DNA from: an uncultured Clostridia bacterium
GTDB lineage: Bacteria > Bacillota > Clostridia > Lachnospirales > Anaerotignaceae
Assembly (NCBI GenBank): GCA_944384255.1
Contig: CALWSS010000033.1
Span: 23,847-87,846 of the forward strand
DNA: 64,000 nucleotides
Direction: 5' to 3'
Of the stretch, positions 58,556 to 64,000 are shown piece by piece. The translations under genes were made by a program, and so were the position numbers. Each line of letters opens with the position of its first letter. Within the stretch, counting starts at the first letter, position 1. Under the pieces are notes generated by a model. The model worked only from the letters and a program-made list of their open reading frames with translations. It ran no database searches and had not been told where the DNA came from.

Positions 58556-59542
58556 ATGGATAATGTTAAAATAGCTGTAGACGCCATGGGCGGCGATAAT
58601 GCTCCTTTTGAAATAGTTAAAGGCGCCGTTGAGGCAGTCAATGAGTTCGGGTCAAATATTATACTTGTGGGACCACAGGAAACAGTTGAAAAGGAACTTG
58701 CAAAGTATACATTTGATAAGTCAAAAATTTCAGTTAAAAACGCCACGGAGGTTATATCAACAGAGGAATCTCCAACAAACGCCATAAGACGAAAGAAAGA
58801 TTCATCTATTGTTGTAGGACTTAATTTGGTTAAAAACGGTGAGGCTTCGGCTTTTGTTTCAGCAGGAAGCACAGGCGCCGTTTTAACAGGCGGAACTTTT
58901 ATTATAGGCAGGATTAAAGGCATAGAGCGCCCGGCTCTTGGTACATGCCTGCCTACAGTCAGCGGCTTTACATTTCTTTTAGACAGTGGAGCTAATGTTG
59001 ACTGTAAAAGCACTTATCTTTTGCAGTTTGCAAAAATGGCTTCTGTATATGTAGAGCATGTAATGGGTGTTAGTAACCCAACTGTGGGCCTTATAAACAT
59101 AGGTGCTGAGAAAGAAAAGGGCAATGCACTTACTAAAGAGACTTATGAGCTTTTAGAAGGCTCAGAGCTTAATTTTATTGGCAATGTAGAGCCAAGGGAC
59201 ATACCTTTTCAGAAAGCAGATGTTCTGGTATGTGATGGTTTTGCAGGAAATACAGTACTTAAATTTGCAGAAGGCTTGAGTGTTGCTCTTATAAGCATTA
59301 TAAAAGACGAAATTACAGCAGGATTATATAAGATACCGGCAGCATTTTTATTAAAACCTTTTAAAAACATCAAAAAAAGGTTTGACTCAGAAGAAGTCGG
59401 CGGAGCTCCGTTTTTAGGTTTAAAATCCCTTGTTGTCAAGGCTCATGGAAGTTCTAAGGCAAAAGGCATAAAAAATGCCATAAAACAGTGTGAAATTTTT
59501 GTTGAAAAAGATATTGTATTAAAAATAGAAGAACAGCTATAA
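58556..59542 (+). CDS. plsX: Phosphate acyltransferase PlsX
   Basis: A 328-residue enzyme that makes acyl-phosphate from acyl-ACP for phospholipid synthesis with PlsY. Signature segments: IAVDAMGGDNAPFEIVKGA at the N-terminus, SAGSTGAVLTGGTFIIGRI, and the later CDGFAGNTVLKFAEG. AGGAG precedes the ATG. In Bacillus the operon is fapR-plsX-fabD-fabG-acpP; here plsX is followed directly by acpP and rnc, and fapR and fabD/G are absent. Confidence 0.96.
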   Translation: MDNVKIAVDAMGGDNAPFEIVKGAVEAVNEFGSNIILVGPQETVEKELAKYTFDKSKISVKNATEVISTEESPTNAIRRKKDSSIVVGLNLVKNGEASAFVSAGSTGAVLTGGTFIIGRIKGIERPALGTCLPTVSGFTFLLDSGANVDCKSTYLLQFAKMASVYVEHVMGVSNPTVGLINIGAEKEKGNALTKETYELLEGSELNFIGNVEPRDIPFQKADVLVCDGFAGNTVLKFAEGLSVALISIIKDEITAGLYKIPAAFLLKPFKNIKKRFDSEEVGGAPFLGLKSLVVKAHGSSKAKGIKNAIKQCEIFVEKDIVLKIEEQL

Positions 59543-59590
59543 TGTATTAGTAATTTATATCAATTTTATTTTTTTGGAGGGTGTATTGTT

Positions 59591-59818
59591 ATGGATAAAG
59601 CGCAGGTTATTTCAATAATCGCTGAACAGTTAGGAATTTCTGAGTCTGAGATTACAGAGGAAACAGCATTTGCTGATCTTGGCGCAGATTCTCTTGATTT
59701 ATTCCAGATAATTTCTGCTCTTGAAGAAGAGTTCAATATTGAATTTGATAACGAGCAGGTAGAAAAAATCAAAACCGTAGGCGACGCTATGGAATATATT
59801 AAAGCGGCGGTGGAATAA
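59591..59818 (+). CDS. acpP: Acyl carrier protein
   Basis: A 75-residue ACP. The 4'-phosphopantetheine site is Ser34 in [13 protein letters not shown]; the acidic four-helix layout is standard. The usual DSLD-x-VE motif reads DSLDLFQI here, with Phe-Gln for Val-Glu, a small variation in the helix II recognition face. TTGGAGGG precedes the ATG. rnc starts 3 nt after the stop. Confidence 0.95.
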   Translation: MDKAQVISIIAEQLGISESEITEETAFADLGADSLDLFQIISALEEEFNIEFDNEQVEKIKTVGDAMEYIKAAVE

Positions 59819-59821
59819 TTT

Positions 59822-60514
59822 ATGAACAATCAACTGACAGAATTTGAAAGTATAATTGGCTATAGTTTTAAAGATAAAAGTATCCTTTCTCTTGCATTAA
59901 CTCACAGCTCATATGCTAACGAGCATAAACTTGGAAAGTTTGAATACAACGAGCGTCTTGAGTTTTTGGGAGATGCTGTACTGGAATTTTTTGTTAGCTC
60001 TTATATATATGAAAAGTACCCGGAACTGCCGGAAGGCGAGCTTACAAAGCTTCGTGCCAGTGTAGTTTGTGAGGGTTCTCTTGCTAAAAAAGCGCATGAT
60101 ATTCATTTAGGTGATTATCTGTTTTTAGGCAAGGGTGAAGAGCTTACAGGCGGCAGAAACAGAGAAAGTATACTTGCAGATGCTTTTGAGGCTGTTATTG
60201 GTGCTGTTTTAATAGATGGCGGCATTGACTGTGCTCAGAAGTACGTAATGGGACTTATGCAAAATGTAATTGATTCTGTCAGGGGAAGCTTTATGCTTAT
60301 GGATTATAAAACAAGGCTTCAGGAGGAAATACAAAAAAGCAGTAAGGAACCTGTTTGCTACGCCATTGTAAAGGAAACAGGTCCTGACCATGGAAAGCTC
60401 TTTGAAGCAGAGGTTTCTCATCATGGGCAAAAGCTTGGTTCCGGCTTCGGCAAAAGCAAAAAAGAAGCAGAGCAAAATGCCGCTAAAAACGCCTTAAATA
60501 ACATGAAGAAGTAA
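59822..60514 (+). CDS. rnc: Ribonuclease III
   Basis: A 230-residue RNase III that cleaves double-stranded RNA in rRNA and mRNA processing. The signature NERLEFLGDAVLEFFVS carries the metal-binding Glu/Asp; ADAFEAVIGAVLID has the second pair; a C-terminal dsRNA-binding domain (about 155-228) ends with GKSKKEAEQNAAKNAL. It is coupled to acpP. The commonly adjacent smc gene does not follow; instead there is a block of phased A-tracts and a terminator. Confidence 0.96.
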   Translation: MNNQLTEFESIIGYSFKDKSILSLALTHSSYANEHKLGKFEYNERLEFLGDAVLEFFVSSYIYEKYPELPEGELTKLRASVVCEGSLAKKAHDIHLGDYLFLGKGEELTGGRNRESILADAFEAVIGAVLIDGGIDCAQKYVMGLMQNVIDSVRGSFMLMDYKTRLQEEIQKSSKEPVCYAIVKETGPDHGKLFEAEVSHHGQKLGSGFGKSKKEAEQNAAKNALNNMKK

Positions 60515-60556
60515 AAAAGTTATAAAAAAGTTATAAAAAAGTTATAAAAAAGCTAT
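60513..60556. repeat. Four 11-bp repeats with A6 tracts (phased, likely curved DNA)
   Basis: Units AAAAAAGTTAT at 60513-60523, 60524-60534 and 60535-60545, then variant AAAAAAGCTAT at 60546-60556. The A6 tracts recur every 11 bp, close to one helical turn, which is the classic design of intrinsically bent DNA. The array begins in the rnc stop codon. Confidence 0.9.
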
Positions 60557-60578
60557 ATGAAGTTATAACGGTTATAAA

Positions 60579-60613
60579 ACAGGAAATACCTTGTTGGTGT
60601 TTCCTGTATTTTT
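60579..60613 (+). terminator. Terminator of plsX-acpP-rnc
   Basis: ACAGGAAATACC (60579-60590) pairs with GGTGTTTCCTGT (60596-60607), 12 bp with one G-U, then ATTTTTC. Confidence 0.88.
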
Positions 60614-60646
60614 CTATCCGTGTTTAAAAACAAGGGGGTATAAATA

Positions 60647-61540
60647 ATGAAGGCACAGTATCTAACGCCGGCTGTTACTGTTTTTGATAACAACGGCAAT
60701 GTTGACGAAAAAGGCTGCTGCAAACTGTATGACCATTTAATTTCCGGCGGCATAGACGGAATTGTTGTTATGGGAAGCACAGGCGAATTTTTTGAAATGA
60801 CAATGGATGAAATTAAAAGGCTTATTGACATTTCAACTTCTTACTGCAAAGGCAGAACAAGACTTTTAATTGGTACAAGCCGTATGATAGCCGAAGAAAC
60901 AATAGAGCTTGGCAACTACGCTATTGAAAAAGGCGCTGACGGAGTTATGATTATATCTCCTTATTACTTCCAGCTTTCCGATGAGAGCATTGAGTATTAT
61001 TATGACTTGGTTTGTGAAGGTATAAAAGGTGATATTTACCTTTACAACTATCCTGATATAACAGGCCACCAAATTAATTATGATGTGGTTTTAAGGCTTT
61101 TAAAGAAGCATAATAACCTTAAAGGTATTAAAGATACAACTGCTCTTGTTTCTCATACACGTGATTTAATTAATAATATTCTGCCGGAATATCCAGATTT
61201 TGAAATATACAATGGCTTTGATGAAAATTTTGCTTATGTAGCACTTTCAGGCGGTGCCGGTGTTATAGGCGGTTTGTCAAACCTTATACCTGATATTTTC
61301 TCAAAATGGGTAAAAGCAGTAAATACCGGAGATGCAGAGGGCATAGCTAACGGCCAAAAAATAATAGATAAAGCCATGGAGATTTATGCCATAAATAAGC
61401 CTTTTATACCTACAATGAAAAGGGCACTTAATATACGTGGTATTGATATAAACGAGTTTGTTAAACCGCCATTTTTGCCTATTAATGACAAGCAAGAAGA
61501 AAAATTAAGAAGCATAATGAAAGATATAGGAATACTTTGA
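60647..61540 (+). CDS. DapA/NAL-superfamily aldolase or lyase, substrate unknown
   Basis: A 297-residue class I aldolase of the dihydrodipicolinate synthase / N-acetylneuraminate lyase superfamily. The Schiff-base lysine is Lys162 (LKGIKDTT), the catalytic tyrosine Tyr133 (YLYNYPDITG), and the carboxylate loop GSTGEFFEM. True DapA has Arg in the YN-x-P-x-R-T motif to hold the second carboxylate; here the sequence is YNYPDITG without that Arg, closer to the NAL-like pattern. So lysine synthesis is unlikely and a keto-acid or sialic-acid-type substrate more probable. It stands alone between two terminators. Confidence 0.82.
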   Translation: MKAQYLTPAVTVFDNNGNVDEKGCCKLYDHLISGGIDGIVVMGSTGEFFEMTMDEIKRLIDISTSYCKGRTRLLIGTSRMIAEETIELGNYAIEKGADGVMIISPYYFQLSDESIEYYYDLVCEGIKGDIYLYNYPDITGHQINYDVVLRLLKKHNNLKGIKDTTALVSHTRDLINNILPEYPDFEIYNGFDENFAYVALSGGAGVIGGLSNLIPDIFSKWVKAVNTGDAEGIANGQKIIDKAMEIYAINKPFIPTMKRALNIRGIDINEFVKPPFLPINDKQEEKLRSIMKDIGIL

Positions 61541-61547
61541 TACATAT

Positions 61548-61590
61548 ATAGTCTTGTTTTTGAGGAATACTTAAACAAGGCTATTTTTTT
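61548..61590 (+). terminator. Terminator of DapA-superfamily gene
   Basis: ATAGTCTTGTTT (61548-61559) pairs with AAACAAGGCTAT (61573-61584), one G-U, followed by T-run. Confidence 0.88.
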
Positions 61591-61768
61591 ATTATTTTAA
61601 TGTGATTAATTTGTGAAAATAATCACTTAAATTGAAGGATTCTTGTTTATATTATGTATATATTGAATTTACTTTATAAGGAGTATATAATAAAAAATAT
61701 GAATAAATGCTTATAAATGTGTATTGATTTAGCTATAATGTAGGAAGTATTTAAGAGGAGGCAAAGAT

Positions 61769-62440
61769 TTGAAAAAACGTATTATTACTTTAATTTTACC
61801 TTTAGCTTTAGTTTTTGTATCTGTGGGCTGTACAGTTAATTCTGTTTCGGAAGGGGATTATTATCAAAAAGGTTTAAATATAGTTGAATGTATGGATAAA
61901 ATGGCTGAATGTGATGATTATATTGCACTTCTTTCAGCTTCTCCGGATATGAACAATATTATTAAAGAGATTGGAAAAAATGACTACTCTGTGCCGAAAG
62001 CTGTTTATAAAGTAACAGTTACACCGGAAGAAATAGACAGAATTTTTTTAGGAGCCACAGGTGAAGAAACTAATTTGCCTGATGAGATTTTATCTGAGGC
62101 AAGAACCCGTATTGTTTTATCATTTCCTTCAAGAATAAACGCTATGGAAGGTGCTTATGCTGTAGCATCTACAAGTATATTGACAAAAAGTGAAAGCTTT
62201 ATCAGCCAAAGTACTAATGAATATAGCTTATATTTTTATATCTATGATGGTGGATACTCAGCTTGTGTAACATTTGTTCCGGGAGAAAACAATATAGTTT
62301 CGGCTACAGGATATTTTATTATAAATGATGATTTATCAAACACTGCTTCACAGGATGAGTTTTCACAATGGCTTTTTGATATTACAAGAATTATAGACAT
62401 TGAAGTTGAAGATGTTTCGGCAAGTACTGAAACAGAATAA
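61769..62440 (+). CDS. Putative lipoprotein, unknown function
   Basis: A 223-residue exported protein that I do not recognise. KKR start, hydrophobic stretch (IITLILPLALVFVSV) and lipobox VGC with Cys21. The mature part has an N-terminal helical segment (YYQKGLNIVECMDKMAECDD, with a Cys pair) and then a mixed alpha/beta body with strand patterns such as EYSLYFYIYDGGYSACVTFV. The start is TTG 61769, with GAGGAGG upstream; a weak promoter (TTATAA, 17 nt, TATAAT, 61711-61739) precedes it. No enzyme motif is seen. Confidence 0.7.
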   Translation: MKKRIITLILPLALVFVSVGCTVNSVSEGDYYQKGLNIVECMDKMAECDDYIALLSASPDMNNIIKEIGKNDYSVPKAVYKVTVTPEEIDRIFLGATGEETNLPDEILSEARTRIVLSFPSRINAMEGAYAVASTSILTKSESFISQSTNEYSLYFYIYDGGYSACVTFVPGENNIVSATGYFIINDDLSNTASQDEFSQWLFDITRIIDIEVEDVSASTETE

Positions 62441-62504
62441 ATCTGTTTAAATTATATAAAAACAGCTTACGGAATGTTTAGTTATGAATTTGCTGTAATT
62501 TCTT

Positions 62505-62531
62505 ATTAAACATATTAAATGTATGTTTAAT
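62505..62531. promoter_or_regulatory. Perfect inverted repeat upstream of glycosidase gene
   Basis: ATTAAACATA (62505-62514) and TATGTTTAAT (62522-62531), 10 bp, loop 7. It could be a weak terminator for the lipoprotein gene or an operator or leader stem for the glycosidase gene, 24 nt before its start. Confidence 0.5.
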
Positions 62532-62554
62532 AAAATATTTAAGGGGGAATTAAT

Positions 62555-64000
62555 ATGAAATTATTTGTCAAAAGAGCAGCTGTGTTAGCTATTAGTTTTT
62601 CACTTTTAGGCACAGCAGCAGTCTATGGTGCTCATCCGGCAGGTTACTGGCCATATCTGCAAGCATTCCAGCAGGCACAGCAGTCAGGGGATAAAAATGC
62701 TATGGTATCAACAGGCGAAGCACTGCTTAATTATTATTCAGGGCTTCCTATGGATACTGACACGGCTGGAGTCAGATATAATGTTTATTACAACAACTAT
62801 TCTATTTATGAAGGCATGGGTAAAATGCAGCAGGCTAAAGAAGCTTTGCAAGGTGTAATTGATACAGGTACATATCTTAATTTTACAGATGCCGTAATTA
62901 TGGCAAAAGAAAGAATTAGAAAAATAGACCCAAAAGCTGAAGTGTATACTGTTTCATCAAACCCAGCACCGTATTATGGGGCTAAAAATGAACCTAAAAG
63001 CGGTACATTATACGGAAGATGCTATACAGAGGCAGCAGAAAGCAGTTTAAATGATTGCTCAATTATTTCGTTTTATGTAGAGCTTGGAAGCGGACAAAAT
63101 TCGGCTCAGGACTATGCTTGGAAGATAGACGAGTTTGATAACGGTAGCAGGGCTATATTAATTAATTTGAATTTCCCAAGTGAGGGCGGAACAGTTTCTC
63201 AGGTAAACAGCGGCAGCCTTGACGGAGAAATAAATGAAACACTTTCATATTTAGCTACACTTAAAGGCCCTGTATTTTTAAGAATAGGCGGAGAAATGAA
63301 TGTTTGGACTAACAAAACAACTCCGGCTGATTTTAAAACAGCTTATGCACATATAGCTAATATGGCAAGAAGCAAAGCGCCTAATGTTGCTCTTGTTTTT
63401 TCACCAAGCTATGCTTCACCATGGGGCGAAGATATGGAAAGCTTCTTCCCAGACGCTTCACTTGTCGATTGGGTTGGTGCTTCGTTATATATGAACAAAT
63501 ACCAGTTTGCAAATAATATGAGTTCAGCAGGGGATGCCAATGACATGTACTTTGGTCTTGGTCAGTATGCCGATGCTGTTAAAAATCTTGAACATGCAGC
63601 AGATATTGCAGTTAAATACAATAAACCTATAATTGTAACTGAATCAGGCAGCGGATATGCTTCTTCAAGCGGTGGAGAAGATTTATCGGCATTTGCTGCA
63701 AACCGTTTGACAGAGCTTTACGGAACAATTAACATGGTATACCCACAAGTTAAGGCTATACTTCATTTTGACAATAATTTAGGCGGTTTTATGTATTCAT
63801 TAAACGGCAACAGCACAGTAAAAGCTGCTTATGACAAAGCTACAGCTGATAATCCAACACTTGTTAAATCTTTAGAACAGAGTGCACCTTCTTTTGTAAA
63901 ACTCAATGGTGCCAGCGGTTTAAAAGGCAATGTTACATTAAGAGCTTATTGTGATGTTCCAAATCAGAGTGTAACAGTTACATATTTAATAGATGGGGCA
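62555..64000 (+). CDS. Secreted GH26-like glycosidase (3' end outside window)
   Basis: The frame is open from ATG 62555 (AAGGGGGA upstream) to the window end, 482 codons, and carries on beyond. Signal peptide about 1-26; a helical, TPR-like N-terminal region (about 28-120, QQAQQSGDKNAMVSTGEALL and GMGKMQQAKEALQGVIDTG); then a TIM-barrel resembling GH26 mannanase-type enzymes, with FLRIGGEMNVW (acid/base Glu247) and IIVTESGSGY (nucleophile Glu363) in the expected order on beta-4 and beta-7. A new beta-sandwich, Ig-like domain begins near residue 460 (VTLRAYCDVPNQSVTVTYLI). GH26 usually has His before the Glu (HEMN); here it is Gly, so substrate may differ from mannan. Confidence 0.8.
   Translation, partial: MKLFVKRAAVLAISFSLLGTAAVYGAHPAGYWPYLQAFQQAQQSGDKNAMVSTGEALLNYYSGLPMDTDTAGVRYNVYYNNYSIYEGMGKMQQAKEALQGVIDTGTYLNFTDAVIMAKERIRKIDPKAEVYTVSSNPAPYYGAKNEPKSGTLYGRCYTEAAESSLNDCSIISFYVELGSGQNSAQDYAWKIDEFDNGSRAILINLNFPSEGGTVSQVNSGSLDGEINETLSYLATLKGPVFLRIGGEMNVWTNKTTPADFKTAYAHIANMARSKAPNVALVFSPSYASPWGEDMESFFPDASLVDWVGASLYMNKYQFANNMSSAGDANDMYFGLGQYADAVKNLEHAADIAVKYNKPIIVTESGSGYASSSGGEDLSAFAANRLTELYGTINMVYPQVKAILHFDNNLGGFMYSLNGNSTVKAAYDKATADNPTLVKSLEQSAPSFVKLNGASGLKGNVTLRAYCDVPNQSVTVTYLIDGA

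Noticed and set aside
60647-61540. Annotation as dapA (lysine biosynthesis)
   Set aside because: The arginine of the YN-x-P-x-R-T motif that holds the second carboxylate is missing.
1-64000. CRISPR arrays, insertion sequences, prophage genes, rRNA and tRNA genes
   Set aside because: No regular spacer-repeat array, transposase or phage motif, conserved rRNA segment or tRNA cloverleaf was recognised by reading; dedicated scans could still find a degenerate element.

Overview
The window is 64 kb of AT-rich chromosome from an endospore-forming member of the Clostridia. The gene set and style fit a Lachnospiraceae-type anaerobe; I do not claim a species. Evidence for this: strong AGGAGG ribosome sites with ATG/TTG/GTG starts; short operons closed by G+C hairpins with T-tails; sporulation genes (spoIIGA-sigE, ylbJ, a SpoIID-domain protein, a SpoVB-type flippase, a BofC-like protein); acetate fermentation by pta-ackA; many Fe-S proteins; and the non-mevalonate isoprenoid gene ispD. 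I found no rRNA, tRNA, CRISPR array, insertion sequence or prophage. It reads as core chromosome with a few secreted or accessory genes.

Layout. 1-7.6 kb: the 3' part of a class B penicillin-binding protein, an NhaC antiporter, the SbcCD nuclease and a DegV lipid-binding protein. 8-11.2 kb: CarD-like regulator, PIN-TRAM membrane protein, ispD, rnhA and a cold-shock gene. 11.4-18.6 kb: typA and a SpoVB-like flippase, a BofC-like protein behind a sigma-G-type promoter, a candidate small RNA, a GH13 amylase and a pseudouridine synthase. 18.7-26.5 kb: clpC, an AEC transporter, and a redox operon (TlpA-like lipoprotein, 49-residue CXXC membrane peptide, NapH-like polyferredoxin), then an M16 protease and a DUF378 protein. 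26.7-31 kb: an aminotransferase-fold protein without its PLP lysine, hflX, and a PurF homologue without its glutaminase cysteine. 31-37 kb: prsW, a secreted LysM esterase, folC and a zinc-ribbon TPR membrane protein. 37-43.4 kb: methyltransferase, Hsp33, NUDIX, cyclophilin, DUF1540 (second sigma-G-type promoter), a DUF362 ferredoxin protein and spoIIGA-sigE. 43.4-50.9 kb: azlCD, a MATE pump, two damaged genes (frameshifted SpoU methylase; acetyltransferase with an in-frame TGA), a THUMP methylase, tgt, yajC and a PAS protein. 51-64 kb: SpoIID-like protein, ylbJ-tmcAL, pta-ackA, a DUF177-rpmF / plsX-acpP-rnc block, a DapA-superfamily lyase, a lipoprotein and the 5' part of a secreted GH26-like glycosidase.

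Most worth following up: the two catalytic-residue-minus enzymes (26758-27999 and 29560-30981), the 96-nt structured RNA (15709-15804), the three-gene extracytoplasmic redox operon (23123-24842), two near-consensus sigma-G promoters in a window where sigG does not follow sigE, an apparent ATT start codon (8545), paired cre-like palindromes in the pta leader, and four helically phased A6 tracts after rnc. All functional statements come from motifs read by eye; no alignment, folding or database search was run.
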